Shown here one piece after another: positions 27,410-36,600 of a stretch of DNA of 41,389 bases. The notes beneath the pieces were generated by a model. It made no database searches. It saw only the letters and a program-made list of their open reading frames with translations, and had not been told where the DNA came from. Source of the DNA: Pediococcus stilesii (lineage in GTDB: Bacteria > Bacillota > Bacilli > Lactobacillales > Lactobacillaceae); NCBI RefSeq assembly GCF_001437075.1, contig NZ_JQBX01000015.1, forward strand, positions 1 through 41,389. The letters run 5' to 3'. Position numbers and translations under genes: made by a program. Every line of letters starts with the position of its first letter. Position 1 is the first letter of the stretch.

Positions 27410-27880
27410 TTAAAAAACCGTTAAGTCAGAGTACATTGGTGGTAAAATGTCAAAATTATAAGTTGCTAATTCATCAATTTTTTTACCATTGAAAAAGGCA
27501 GTATGACTACGAGCAAGCATTAAATTAATCTTATTCGTATCGTCAAATTGAACCAATACAACCGGCGTGCCATGTTCAAAGGCCGTTCCGATCTCAAACA
27601 CGGTTCCAGGATCTGAAATAACTTCTTTATCTTGCGTTGTATAGTCTAGAATTGCAACAACAATGTCTGCCTTCCGAACTTGGCGTACATCAGTCTCAAA
27701 CACGCCTACTTGCCATTTAAAGCTTCCAAACTCTTCTTCCTCGTACTGGTGATCCATTGGAACAAAGATTCCTTCTGAGTCAATCGTTGAGTTTTTTTTC
27801 AAAAGCTCCTCAACTTTTCGAACTCGTTCAATCTGTAAATCACTAAAAAAAGGTGCTGCCAAATATACGGTATTTGCCAT
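27410..27880 (-). CDS. Nucleoside 2-deoxyribosyltransferase
   Basis: A 156-residue enzyme moving deoxyribose between bases for nucleoside salvage, typical of lactobacilli. The start is ATG 27880 (MANTVYLAAPFFSDLQIERV); the frame is open to 27901 but the ribosome site GGAG lies inside that part. Conserved features: YLAAPFFSD at the substrate pocket, FKWQVGVFETDVRQVRKADI, VVAILDY with the Asp, the catalytic Glu in DPGTVFEIGTAFEHGTPVV near residue 95, and the C-terminal NFDILPPM. Length is close to the 157 residues of the L. leichmannii enzyme. Type I or II cannot be told by eye. Confidence 0.9.
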   Translation of the reverse strand: MANTVYLAAPFFSDLQIERVRKVEELLKKNSTIDSEGIFVPMDHQYEEEEFGSFKWQVGVFETDVRQVRKADIVVAILDYTTQDKEVISDPGTVFEIGTAFEHGTPVVLVQFDDTNKINLMLARSHTAFFNGKKIDELATYNFDILPPMYSDLTVF

Positions 27881-27938
27881 TATCTCTAACCACTCCTTCA
27901 ACTTATGTGTAACTACTATAACATAAAATTCAGTAATC

Positions 27939-28262
27939 TTAGAGTAAAGCTTTCAATTCTTCAACCGAAATTTGACCTAAGGCATTTTTATCAATGGCAT
28001 AAAAATAGTTACCGTTTACGTCTTTCCCAACAACCGCAAAAACGGTTCGTTCATTAAAGCTAGTTAAAATTATGATCGAGTACATTTTTGAAATGATATT
28101 TTTCATTGTTTCCTGTTGGTGAACGAAATCTTGTTGATTAAATTCCTGAAAGTCAGTAATTACATCAGCCTTAAAATGATTTTTTCGCATCACTTCAACC
28201 ATTTTTTTATTAAACTTTGGCGACCATTTTTTAATCTTAAATTCTTCACTTAAATTATTAAT
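27939..28262 (-). CDS. Unrecognised small protein, possible ATT start
   Basis: From the first ATG (28202) the protein has 87 residues, but that ATG has no ribosome site. The same frame is open upstream for 20 codons (NNLSEEFKIKKWSPKFNKK), with protein-like composition, back to an ATT at 28262-28260. That ATT shares one base with the TAA of the TPR gene and lies nine bases after a GGAGG inside the end of that gene. This is a classic coupled start except that ATG is ATT, giving 107 residues. Either a rare ATT start is used or the start was lost. The body has VITDFQEFNQQDFVHQQETM and a strand-rich C-terminal half (YSIIILTSFNERTVFAVVGK, GQISVEELKALL). I do not recognise the family. Confidence 0.55.
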   Translation of the reverse strand: MNNLSEEFKIKKWSPKFNKKMVEVMRKNHFKADVITDFQEFNQQDFVHQQETMKNIISKMYSIIILTSFNERTVFAVVGKDVNGNYFYAIDKNALGQISVEELKALL

Positions 28263-29514
28263 AGCCTTGTTCCTCCAATTGCTCTAATTCATCTTGCATA
28301 CTAACATCTGTAGGTACTAATTTAACGTATCTACGGATAACATCCACTGCTTGCTCCAGTTGCCCATTTTCCCGCAAGAAGTGGTAATAATCGTTCAAAA
28401 AGTTAGGACTATCCTGCAAGTCAGTAAATGCAGGTTCGAAATATGCCTTGGCATTTTTAAAATCGTCTTTCTTCCAAAATGCTAAAGCGATATTCCAATT
28501 CAGTTGTGCATCTGTTATTTCTTGATTTGCAAAGTTCAACACATCATCATAGCGACCTAATCTATTATAAAAATCAGTGATTCGAATTAAAGTCTCCGTA
28601 TTTTCTGGAGCAAGTTCAACAGCCTCTGACAGATATTTTTCCACCAGTTCGTCATCATGGGCGTGTTCAGCCATTTCTGCCGCTTGAAGGTATAATTCAG
28701 GATTGTATTGATCAACCGCTAGCCCCTCTTGCGCAGCAGTCAGTCCTTTATCCCATTGTTCATCTTTGCCATATGCAGTAATCAAGTACGGATAGGCGCT
28801 ACTGTACGTTGGATCTTGTTCAATTACTTTTTCAAGAACTTCTTGAGCTTTTTCATTTTCATCAATTTGTAGATACGTAATTCCTTCTTGCATTAAAATA
28901 TCGGATGTTAGATCTTCTTCGTGAATTTGTTCGAAATAAGCAATGGCTTTTTCAAACTTACCATAGGAAGCGTACGATACTGCCAATCTTTCAACAACGT
29001 TAATTTGAGAAATACTGGAGATTCCACTCTTAATCAGTGCTAAATAATATTTAACTGCCTTGGAGTAGTCTTGCGTCGTATAATATAACTCGCCCAACGC
29101 CAATAGAATGGCTGGCTCTTTTGGTGAGATTTTAACGGCCTCTTTTAACTTTTCTTCGGAGACTTCGTACAATTCTTCTGTTTGATACAAATCTGCTTGA
29201 ACCATTAAAGAAGAAAGATAAAAATCGGAATCAGGGCGTACTTTATTTAAGTCAGCCAAAGCCTTATCATTTTCTCCCTGATCGACCAAAATTTCGGCAC
29301 TTAATACTAGCAATTCATCGTCATCAGGATATTCTTTAAGAAGTTTTTCATATATTCGAAGCGCCTTACCATCAAAGCCGAGCGCAAATAATTCACCCGC
29401 AAGATTGTATAGTGTTTCATCATCATCTTTTCTTAAAGCCCAGCTGTAGAGTCGATTTGATTCTTCAATCTGTCCGGATTCTAATGCTTCCAATGCTTTT
29501 TGTGAATATGACAT
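28258..29514 (-). CDS. Tetratricopeptide repeat protein (YpiA-like)
   Basis: A soluble protein of 418 residues built from about ten TPR units, for example ALRIYEKLLKEYPDDDELLV, KLKEAVKISPKEPAILLALG, and KAQEVLEKVIEQDPTYSSAY. Start ATG 29514 (MSYSQKALEALESGQ) is chosen because helix 1 of the first repeat begins there; an ATG at 29526 is possible and no strong ribosome site decides. It is like B. subtilis YpiA in its type and is near hup and der. The role is a scaffold for protein contacts, with no known partner here. Its end overlaps the small gene at 28262. Confidence 0.8.
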   Translation of the reverse strand: MSYSQKALEALESGQIEESNRLYSWALRKDDDETLYNLAGELFALGFDGKALRIYEKLLKEYPDDDELLVLSAEILVDQGENDKALADLNKVRPDSDFYLSSLMVQADLYQTEELYEVSEEKLKEAVKISPKEPAILLALGELYYTTQDYSKAVKYYLALIKSGISSISQINVVERLAVSYASYGKFEKAIAYFEQIHEEDLTSDILMQEGITYLQIDENEKAQEVLEKVIEQDPTYSSAYPYLITAYGKDEQWDKGLTAAQEGLAVDQYNPELYLQAAEMAEHAHDDELVEKYLSEAVELAPENTETLIRITDFYNRLGRYDDVLNFANQEITDAQLNWNIALAFWKKDDFKNAKAYFEPAFTDLQDSPNFLNDYYHFLRENGQLEQAVDVIRRYVKLVPTDVSMQDELEQLEEQGY

Positions 29515-29550
29515 GTTATTATCCATAATTATTTTACAGGGCAAACAAAA

Positions 29551-29581
29551 AGCCAGCATAACAATAAGCCATGCTGACTAA
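29551..29581 (-). terminator. Terminator after hup
   Basis: On the minus strand GTCAGCATGGC and ATGCTGGCTTTTTG form a stem with a T-run, 16 bases after the hup stop. Confidence 0.8.
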
Positions 29582-29596
29582 AGTTCAGAAATCCGC

Positions 29597-29872
29597 TTAT
29601 TTAACGGCGTCCTTCAATGCCTTACCAGGCTTAAATGCAGGAACCTTACTTGCTGCGATTTCGATTTCTTTACCAGTTTGTGGGTTACGGCCCTTACGAG
29701 CTGCACGATTACGTACTTCAAAAGTACCAAAACCGATCAATTGAACTTTTTCGCCCTTCTTCAAGTCGTCTTGAACTGAGCTAAATACAGCGTCAACTGC
29801 TGCAGTTGCATCCTTCTTGGTTAAACCAGTTTTCTTTGCAACGTTATCAACTAATTCTGCTTTGTTTGCCAT
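29597..29872 (-). CDS. hup: HU DNA-binding protein
   Basis: A 91-residue histone-like nucleoid protein. Start ATG 29872 ([20 protein letters not shown]) with AGGAGGTGA upstream. It has the full HU pattern: [20 protein letters not shown] with the DNA-intercalating Pro in the arm, then [20 protein letters not shown]. It is transcribed alone from a strong promoter at 29975-30003 and ends in a terminator, in line with the abundant expression of HU. Confidence 0.97.
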   Translation of the reverse strand: MANKAELVDNVAKKTGLTKKDATAAVDAVFSSVQDDLKKGEKVQLIGFGTFEVRNRAARKGRNPQTGKEIEIAASKVPAFKPGKALKDAVK

Positions 29873-29940
29873 GTAATTCACCTCCTGAAAATTAATTATC
29901 AAAACTAAAATGTTTTGTCATTTCTGAAAGGATCAAAAAT

Positions 29941-29970
29941 GTTGAAACAATAATCTGATATTATTTCAAC
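29941..29970. promoter_or_regulatory. Imperfect palindrome at the hup transcription start
   Basis: GTTGAAACAATAA and TATTATTTCAAC-type arms (11 of 13 pairs) are centred a few bases downstream of the hup -10 box. The position at about +1 fits an operator or a 5' stabilising hairpin. No known regulator is assigned. Confidence 0.4.
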
Positions 29971-29974
29971 TTGA

Positions 29975-30003
29975 AATATATCACACAAACGCTGATGTGA
30001 CAA
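29975..30003 (-). promoter_or_regulatory. Sigma-A promoter of hup
   Basis: Minus strand TTGTCA (30003-29998), a 17-base spacer and TATATT (29980-29975). It lies about 100 bases upstream of the hup start, giving a leader of some 95 bases. Confidence 0.75.
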
Positions 30004-30044
30004 GCTTTTTTACCCTTTTGCTATCTTTTGAAGGATAAAAATAC

Positions 30045-31352
30045 TTATTTTCTTCTTCGTTCGATTAAATGAACGGGTGTCCCCTCAAAATCAAATGCTT
30101 CACGAATCTTATTTTCTAAAAATCGTTCATACGAAAAATGCATTAAATCGGGGTCATTAACAAAGATTACGAATGTTGGTGGCTCAGTGCTAACTTGCGT
30201 ACCGTAGTACACTCTCAAACGTTTTCCGTTCTCGCTTGGAGTTGGATTCACAGCAATCGCGTCCATTAAAACATCGTTCAACGCAGAAGATTGAATCCGA
30301 CGGCGATGATTATGGTCCACCTTTTTAATTAATTCGGGAAGTTGCGATAGTCTTTGCTTTGTAACAGCCGAAACAAAAATAATTGGCGCATAACTCAAGT
30401 AGGCGAATTCTTGACGAATTGCCTGTTCAAAGTTAGATAAACTATGATTATCTTTTTTCAAGGTATCCCATTTATTGACGACAATTATGATACCGCGGCC
30501 TGCCTCGTGTGCATACCCGGCAATCCGCTTATCTTGTTCGCGAATTCCCTCTTCAGCGTTTAAAACGACTAATACGACGTTACTGTTATCAATCGCCTTC
30601 ATCGCACGCATCACACTGTAACGTTCGGTATTTTCATAAATTTTACCTTTTTTGCGCATTCCGGCCGTATCAACCATGACAAATTCGTCATCACCATCCG
30701 TAAATCTTGTGTCGATGGCATCGCGCGTTGTTCCGGCAATATCTGAAACAATCACCCGATGTTCACCTAGAATAGCGTTAACCAAAGATGATTTCCCAAC
30801 GTTTGGCCGACCAATCAAACTAAATCGAATCGCATCATCTTCTTCATTTGCTTGATCTTCGGGGAATTTAGAAATTATCTCATCTAACAAGTCTCCAAGA
30901 CCTAGTCCATGACTTCCTGAAATTGGAAACGGTTCACCAAAACCAAGACTATAGAAATCATAAATATCTTGTCTTAATTCAGGGTTGTCCACCTTATTTA
31001 CGGCTAAAATAACCGGTTTATCCGCCTTGTACAGGATTTTAGCAACGACTTCATCGGCATCGCTAACGCCTTCTCGAGCGCTGACAAGGAAGACGATAAC
31101 GTCCGCCTCATCGATTGCTAATTCAGCTTGATCACGAATTTCCTCTAAAAATGGCTCATCACCAATTTGAATCCCACCCGTATCAATTAAATTAAAATTA
31201 TGTCCTAACCACTCGCTATGAGTGTAAATTCTATCTCTTGTGACACCGGGAGTATCTTCCACAATTGAAATTCTCTCTCCCGCAATTCTGTTAAAAATAG
31301 TTGATTTTCCGACATTAGGGCGACCAACTATTGCTACTGTTGGGTTACTCAT
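30045..31352 (-). CDS. der: Ribosome biogenesis GTPase Der (EngA)
   Basis: A 435-residue protein with two tandem GTPase domains and a C-terminal KH-like domain, required for 50S ribosome assembly. Domain 1: GRPNVGKST (8-16), [19 protein letters not shown]. Domain 2: GRPNVGKSS near 180, [27 protein letters not shown]. The KH part ends with [20 protein letters not shown] and a basic LIERRRK. It follows the rpsA terminator and lies upstream of hup. Confidence 0.97.
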   Translation of the reverse strand: MSNPTVAIVGRPNVGKSTIFNRIAGERISIVEDTPGVTRDRIYTHSEWLGHNFNLIDTGGIQIGDEPFLEEIRDQAELAIDEADVIVFLVSAREGVSDADEVVAKILYKADKPVILAVNKVDNPELRQDIYDFYSLGFGEPFPISGSHGLGLGDLLDEIISKFPEDQANEEDDAIRFSLIGRPNVGKSSLVNAILGEHRVIVSDIAGTTRDAIDTRFTDGDDEFVMVDTAGMRKKGKIYENTERYSVMRAMKAIDNSNVVLVVLNAEEGIREQDKRIAGYAHEAGRGIIIVVNKWDTLKKDNHSLSNFEQAIRQEFAYLSYAPIIFVSAVTKQRLSQLPELIKKVDHNHRRRIQSSALNDVLMDAIAVNPTPSENGKRLRVYYGTQVSTEPPTFVIFVNDPDLMHFSYERFLENKIREAFDFEGTPVHLIERRRK

Positions 31353-31372
31353 TTTTAGCCCCCTTTCTTTCC

Positions 31373-31416
31373 AAAGAAAAAGGTCTTGGACAGACTATCA
31401 TTCTCCGCCAAGGCCT
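31373..31416 (-). terminator. Terminator after rpsA
   Basis: AGGCCTTGG and CCAAGACCT, with one mismatch, enclose an 18-base loop and are followed on the minus strand by TTTTTCTTT. It lies just before the der ribosome site, so der may be transcribed in part by readthrough. Confidence 0.6.
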
Positions 31417-31484
31417 CTCTAACTGAGTTGATAGGCATAATTTAGCACAGAAACATGTTAAATTATTAATCCTAACAATTGTAA

Positions 31485-32693
31485 TTATTTATTTGAATCG
31501 TCTAAGCTTTTACCAATAATATCACCCAAAGTGAAACCAGTTGTCTCTTCAGGCATATCCTTGCTAAAATCTGCAGCAGGTGCGGCAGGCTTCTTTTCAC
31601 TCTTAGGAGCTTCTTCTAAAGCTTTAATTGACAATGCCAAACGACGTTCTTCTGGATGAACTTCAAGAACTTTAACTTTAATGTCTTGTCCTTCTTCCAA
31701 AACATCTGCCGGCGTTGCAATATGCTTGTGAGAAATTTGTGAAATATGAACTAAACCTTCTACTCCAGGGAACACTTCAACAAAGGCACCAAAGTCTGTT
31801 AGACGTTTAACTTTACCATCTAAAACAGCACCTTCTGGAGCTTTTTCAGCGATATCATCCCAAGGACCAGGTTGAGTTTGCTTGATTGAAAGTGAAACAC
31901 GTTCCTTTTCAGGATCCACTGAAAGGACCTTAACTTGGACTTCTTCGCCTGCTTTAAGAACGTCAGATGGTTTTTCAACGCGTTCATACGAAATTTCTGA
32001 AATATGAACAAGTCCGTCGATTCCACCAAGATCCACAAAGGCACCAAAGTTTGTTAAACGTGCAACTTTACCAGTTACAACATCGCCTTCTTTTAGAGAA
32101 GCAAGTACTTCGCCGCGTTTTTCTTCACGTTCAGCGTTTAAAACAGCCTTGTGTGAAAGAATTAAACGGTTGTCTTCGGGTTTAACTTCAATAATTTGAA
32201 CTTTAAGAGTTTGTCCCTTATAAGCATTAAGATCATCCACAAAGCGGTTTTCAATCATTGAAGCTGGAATAAATCCACGAACACCAGCGTCAACAACTAA
32301 TCCACCTTTAACAACTTGAGTTACAGGAACATCAAGAGTTTCATTATTTGCAGCTTTTTCTTCAATATCTTTCCATACTTTACGGGCTAATAGACGCTTG
32401 CGTGAAAGAAGGTAACTTCCACCTTCTTTGTCATCTCCAATTCTAGAAATAACAACAAGTTCTAATTCATCACCAACTTTTACTTCATCGTTGATGTTGT
32501 CGATGTGTTGAGTTGAAAGTTCGCGTAAAGGTACGACACCTTCTACACCAGCTCCTTGAATTCCAACGATCACTTGACGATCGTCATCAATATCCAATAC
32601 TTCACCGGTAACTACATCACCAACTTTTACTTCTTCAACGCTATTAATTGCGTTGAGTAAATCACTGTTTTGATTAACATCATTTTCGGCCAT
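31485..32693 (-). CDS. rpsA: 30S ribosomal protein S1-like protein
   Basis: A 402-residue protein with four S1 RNA-binding domains, the short form found in Firmicutes (E. coli S1 has six). Start ATG 32693 (MAENDVNQNSDLLNAI), with AAGGGGGA upstream. Domain openings are VGDVVTGEVLDIDDDRQVIV, VPVTQVVKGGLVVDAGVRGF, GKVARLTNFGAFVDLGGIDG and GKVKRLTDFGAFVEVFPGVE; the last two have the canonical GLVHISEIS/GLVHISQIS core. A Lys/Pro/Ala-rich tail follows. It is thought to assist mRNA binding and translation. It is downstream of cmk, the ancient cmk-rpsA pair. Confidence 0.95.
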   Translation of the reverse strand: MAENDVNQNSDLLNAINSVEEVKVGDVVTGEVLDIDDDRQVIVGIQGAGVEGVVPLRELSTQHIDNINDEVKVGDELELVVISRIGDDKEGGSYLLSRKRLLARKVWKDIEEKAANNETLDVPVTQVVKGGLVVDAGVRGFIPASMIENRFVDDLNAYKGQTLKVQIIEVKPEDNRLILSHKAVLNAEREEKRGEVLASLKEGDVVTGKVARLTNFGAFVDLGGIDGLVHISEISYERVEKPSDVLKAGEEVQVKVLSVDPEKERVSLSIKQTQPGPWDDIAEKAPEGAVLDGKVKRLTDFGAFVEVFPGVEGLVHISQISHKHIATPADVLEEGQDIKVKVLEVHPEERRLALSIKALEEAPKSEKKPAAPAADFSKDMPEETTGFTLGDIIGKSLDDSNK

Positions 32694-32767
32694 CCGAATA
32701 ATCCCCCTTTTACAGCACTTATACATATATGATATCGAAAAACTCCTCTAATTGCTAGTAATAGTTA

Positions 32768-33448
32768 TCACTTTCTCATTGAGACGCTATCAACGATTTC
32801 TAAGATCTTATTTACTACGTCGTCAATGGTCATTGAAGTTGTATCTACCTCTACCGCGTCCGCGGCCTTCGTAAGTGGAGAAATCTTTCGAGTTGAATCT
32901 TTTTGGTCTCGAATTTCAATTTCTTTTTTTAGCTGATCGAGACTAACATTCATTCCCTTAGCTAAATTTTCTTTGTAGCGCCGTTCAGCACGCTCATCTA
33001 CGCTAGCAATCAAAAAAATTTTAACTTCAGCTTTGGGTAGCACGGATGAACCGATGTCACGACCGTCCATAACGATTCCACCGTCGCTTGCAAGCTGACG
33101 TTGCCAATCTGTCAAAACTTCACGGACCCGCTTTTGAGCGGCAACTGTTGAAACCAAGTTAGTAACGTTTGTTTGACGAATCTTTTCTGTGACTTCCGTT
33201 CCGTCCAAAAACACTTTTTGAACGGGGTCCCCTGGCTTAAAGGTGATTTTAGTATCATCCAGCATTTTACCAATTTTAATTTCATCGTTAACGTCGATAC
33301 CATTTTCCATTGCTTTCAGCGTCACTGCACGATACATTGCACCCGTATCGCAATAAACGTATTGTAAATCTTTTGCCACAATTTTTGCAACAGTACTTTT
33401 TCCTGCAGAAGCGGGACCATCGATTGCAATTTGATATTTTTCATTCAT
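32768..33448 (-). CDS. cmk: Cytidylate kinase
   Basis: A 226-residue kinase phosphorylating CMP and dCMP. Walker A GPASAGKST is near residues 10-18, followed by YCDTGAMYRAVTLKAMENG (substrate binding), DGRDIGSSVLPKAEVKIFLI, and the lid with RAERRYKENLAKG. ATG 33448 is open with GGGACGT-like upstream sequence (weak). It stands between the LysM protein gene and rpsA on the same strand. Confidence 0.96.
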   Translation of the reverse strand: MNEKYQIAIDGPASAGKSTVAKIVAKDLQYVYCDTGAMYRAVTLKAMENGIDVNDEIKIGKMLDDTKITFKPGDPVQKVFLDGTEVTEKIRQTNVTNLVSTVAAQKRVREVLTDWQRQLASDGGIVMDGRDIGSSVLPKAEVKIFLIASVDERAERRYKENLAKGMNVSLDQLKKEIEIRDQKDSTRKISPLTKAADAVEVDTTSMTIDDVVNKILEIVDSVSMRK

Positions 33449-33471
33449 ATAATTAATAACGTCCCTTTTTA

Positions 33472-34083
33472 TTATTTAACTCGCAATTGTTGTCCTGGTT
33501 TAATATCCGAACCACTTGATAGTCCATTTAATTCCATCAATTTTTGGACACTAATTCCATTATTTACGGCCACTCGGTATAATCCTTGTCCCGATTGCAC
33601 GGTTGCATAAGAGTTACCCTGTGCGGAATTATTATCACTTACTGATGATGAAGATGAAATAACGGCACTTGAGCTGCTCGTTTCAACCGAAGAGGTTTCG
33701 GCAGCACTTGAACTTGTGGCACTTGAACTTGTTTCAGAAGATTTAGATTTTGCTGAACTAGACTCTGAACTCTTGCTACTTGCCTTAGAAGATTTCTTCT
33801 TATCCGATTTCTCTTTGCTAGTAGAAGACTTAGCAACTTGAGTCGTAGTTGTGTTTGCCGTCTTTTGTTGAAAATCTTGTCGTTGGGTCATGTAATATGC
33901 TAGCGATGCAATTGCTAAAATAATAATTACCCAAATTAGAGAGCCCATTAAATTTTTGGGACCCCGTTTCTTTTTATGAAACTGTCCTCGACCTGCAGCA
34001 CTCGAAGCATCAGATTTCGGCGAACCTTGATTCTCGTCTGGTGTTTGATCATCTTTTAAGCTGTCGTCTTTTTTTTCGCTCAT
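33472..34083 (-). CDS. Membrane-anchored LysM-domain protein
   Basis: A 203-residue protein from ATG 34083 (MSEKKDDSLKDDQ), with GGGAGGA upstream. A charged cytosolic head (1-50) ends in KKKRGPKNLMG, a single membrane helix follows (SLIWVIIILAIASLAYYM, about 50-70), then an extracellular linker of about 75 residues made mostly of Ser, Lys, Ala, Glu and Thr, and a C-terminal LysM module (GLYRVAVNNGISVQKLMELN to GQQLRVK). It would be a type II membrane protein reaching the cell wall; LysM binds peptidoglycan. Function otherwise unknown. This family lies between recQ and cmk in many lactobacilli, as here. Confidence 0.88.
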   Translation of the reverse strand: MSEKKDDSLKDDQTPDENQGSPKSDASSAAGRGQFHKKKRGPKNLMGSLIWVIIILAIASLAYYMTQRQDFQQKTANTTTTQVAKSSTSKEKSDKKKSSKASSKSSESSSAKSKSSETSSSATSSSAAETSSVETSSSSAVISSSSSVSDNNSAQGNSYATVQSGQGLYRVAVNNGISVQKLMELNGLSSGSDIKPGQQLRVK

Positions 34084-34157
34084 GTTTAATCCTCCCAAAT
34101 ACATACCAATAAAATGTATTTTACAATATTTTTTTTTGAATGACTACGAAAAATCGC

Positions 34158-35591
34158 CTATCTGTCGGCAAAAATTTTATTTAAGCGTTCCTTCCAGGGT
34201 TCAATTTCAGGTTTCCTAACGTTATGCGTATCTGTATCAATTCTAATCCCCAATTTTTCAAAGTGATCAATTGACCCACAACATTGATCTTGATGTCCAT
34301 CGAATTGCTCATCAAAGTATTCTAATAACACTTTTCGATGACATTCCTTTTCGTGAATAAGACGGAGCATCGATCCAATTTGAAAATTATTTTGTTTACT
34401 TTGTTTTTCAAATAAAGCTTTTAATTCGGTATTCGTTAATCCATAATCCCGATAATATTTTATTAAACTTTTTTGCTCATCATTCAAGTTTTCAGCCAAT
34501 TGGTCGGACACTAGTGCTTCCGTACTGGGAACTGAAAAGCTATTTAAAATTGATGGAATTGCTTCATCCCCTGGGGTATATAGCATGATTGCGACACTTT
34601 GTTGTCCATCTCGTCCGGCCCGCCCAAGCTCTTGAACATAACTTTCAACGTCGCCGGGCATATGGTAGTGAATAACAAATCTGATATCAGGTTTGTCGAT
34701 CCCCATTCCAAATGCGCTAGTAGCACAAATTACATTTAGTTGATTATGTTGAAATTGACTTTGAACTTGGAATCGATCAATCGTACTCATTCCTGCATGG
34801 TACGGAGCTGAATTGAGATTTAAATTATTATTAATCATGTCACTAACTTGATTAGCAACTTTACGACTTGAAAAATAAATAATTCCGGATCCTGGCAACT
34901 CTTCGAGAATATCCAGTAACAGCTCGTCCTTATCATTTCTTGTCTCAGCTTCCAAAAAGTCTAAATAAATGTTTTTTCTATCAACTGATCCAACATATTC
35001 GGTATAACTTCTTACCTCAAGGTACTTGATAATCTCTAGCCGTGTTTCTCGACTTGCGGTGGCCGTTAACATCAGTATTAAGGGATTTCCTAGTTGTTTG
35101 CGAGCTTGTCCAACTCGTAAATAATCTGGACGAAACGATTTTCCCCATTGGACCACACAATGCGCCTCATCGACCACAAAAAGACTAATTTTGATTTGCT
35201 GTAATGCTTGTTTTACATCTTCTCTTTGTAAGCTTTCAGGCGACATAAATACAAATTTATATTTATGTAAATTTTTAAGAACTTGATATTGGTCACTATA
35301 CCGCACTTGGGATGTTATTTCTGCCACACGTCTTTCGCCACTAAGTCTTAGTCGATTAATTTGATCTTTAATTAACGAAAGCAAAGGCGAAACAATAACC
35401 ACTGTCCCCTTTGCTAAAAAGCCATACATTTGATAGATAAGCGTTTTACCAGCACCCGTTGGTAAAACTGCTAACGTATTTTTATCGTCCAGGAGCTGTC
35501 GAAGTACTTCTAATTGACCGGGTTTGAATTTTGAGAATCCAAATTGAGTATTTAATTGTTGATAAATATCTTTATCTGAAACTTCTATCAT
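34158..35591 (-). CDS. recQ: RecQ-family ATP-dependent DNA helicase (RecS-like)
   Basis: A 477-residue superfamily 2 helicase. Motif 0 FGFSKFKPGQLEVL, Walker A LPTGAGKT (43-50), motif II VVDEAHCVVQWGKSFRPDY (DEAH), LTATA in motif III, and motif VI VQELGRAGRDGQ. It is shorter than E. coli RecQ; no HRDC domain is present and the zinc-type segment is reduced (CHRKVLLEYF and QDQCCGSIDHFEK keep Cys pairs). The layout and the partner gene ypbB just upstream match B. subtilis ypbB-recS. Its start lies 20 bases inside the end of that gene. Confidence 0.93.
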   Translation of the reverse strand: MIEVSDKDIYQQLNTQFGFSKFKPGQLEVLRQLLDDKNTLAVLPTGAGKTLIYQMYGFLAKGTVVIVSPLLSLIKDQINRLRLSGERRVAEITSQVRYSDQYQVLKNLHKYKFVFMSPESLQREDVKQALQQIKISLFVVDEAHCVVQWGKSFRPDYLRVGQARKQLGNPLILMLTATASRETRLEIIKYLEVRSYTEYVGSVDRKNIYLDFLEAETRNDKDELLLDILEELPGSGIIYFSSRKVANQVSDMINNNLNLNSAPYHAGMSTIDRFQVQSQFQHNQLNVICATSAFGMGIDKPDIRFVIHYHMPGDVESYVQELGRAGRDGQQSVAIMLYTPGDEAIPSILNSFSVPSTEALVSDQLAENLNDEQKSLIKYYRDYGLTNTELKALFEKQSKQNNFQIGSMLRLIHEKECHRKVLLEYFDEQFDGHQDQCCGSIDHFEKLGIRIDTDTHNVRKPEIEPWKERLNKIFADR

Positions 35592-36600
35592 TTTGTAAAT
35601 CCTTAATTTTTTTAATTTGAATTAATCTAAAATCAAAAAAAGTTAATCGAGAGTCAAATTTTTGTGCGTCCTCAAATTTCCAAGTTTCGGGCCTTCCCGG
35701 AAGTTCAAAAGACATTATTGTAAATTTTTCATATGGAAATTGGTCTTTTAAAATTGCAACCGTTAAAATATGCTCCTTAACGGTGTTCTCCTTAATATTT
35801 TTAACCTTTGCAACTTGTTGTATCGACATTCCCTTTTGTAGTAATTTCCAAGATTGTAATACACTGTCTGGTAAAATACTCTCTCGCAATAAAGGTCTTA
35901 TTAAATCAAAGAGGGGATAAATTTCTTTTGATAAGATCACATCGAATATCTTTTTAAAGATTATTCGCAGTTTCAGTTCTGTTTGAAATTGAGTTAGATT
36001 TAAGTTTCTGGCTAATTGAGCAATTGTCATTCCAGAATCAGCATGGTTGGGTAAATAATTAATAAATAGATCTGCATCTTGATCGCTTAATTCACTCAGA
36101 ACATTTTTAAGAGCATCTTTGTATGCCAATACCATCTTTCGATTCTCAACAAAATCACCCTTCAAACTTTTAAACCATCTTTTGACCAAGAAATTGATTC
36201 GATTATCATCATTTATCGGAACATAAAGGCTGTTTTTAAAACTCAATTCTGACATTACTTGTGATGATAGTAAAAATAAGTCGAGGGCCTCGTCCAATTT
36301 TAATTCTAGCGCGTTCGATGAAAGGTCACCCAGGGAAATTTGCTTTTGTTGCCCCGCATTAGTTAAAAAAATTTTATCATCTTGGGTTATCAATAGTCCT
36401 AATTTATTTGCTTCTTTAACCATCTTTAAAAATTGAGTCTGATCGATTTGTTTCCACAGATCAATGTAACTCAACATCTCATAATTCAATCCCCAAAATA
36501 GAGACGAAACCGTTTCTTTTCCAACCATCAGATTAATCAATACTTTTGGGCGTCTCCCCTGATTAACATCAAAAAATGATAATACATCTTCTGGGATCAT
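35572..36600 (-). CDS. YpbB-like helix-turn-helix protein
   Basis: A 342-residue protein of the Firmicute YpbB family, encoded right before recQ/recS. The N-terminal 150 residues are helical with no known motif. The C-terminal third has a helix-turn-helix typical of RecQ-associated proteins (MSIQQVAKVKNIKENTVKEH), which may contact DNA. It is thought to act with the helicase because the two are always adjacent; this is inference. Start 36600 overlaps the rluB stop as ATGA, and the end overlaps the recQ start by 20 bases. Confidence 0.8.
   Translation of the reverse strand: MIPEDVLSFFDVNQGRRPKVLINLMVGKETVSSLFWGLNYEMLSYIDLWKQIDQTQFLKMVKEANKLGLLITQDDKIFLTNAGQQKQISLGDLSSNALELKLDEALDLFLLSSQVMSELSFKNSLYVPINDDNRINFLVKRWFKSLKGDFVENRKMVLAYKDALKNVLSELSDQDADLFINYLPNHADSGMTIAQLARNLNLTQFQTELKLRIIFKKIFDVILSKEIYPLFDLIRPLLRESILPDSVLQSWKLLQKGMSIQQVAKVKNIKENTVKEHILTVAILKDQFPYEKFTIMSFELPGRPETWKFEDAQKFDSRLTFFDFRLIQIKKIKDLQNDRSFR

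Noticed and set aside
31820-32185. Open frames on both strands within rpsA
   Set aside because: Shadows of the S1 repeats; no start signals.
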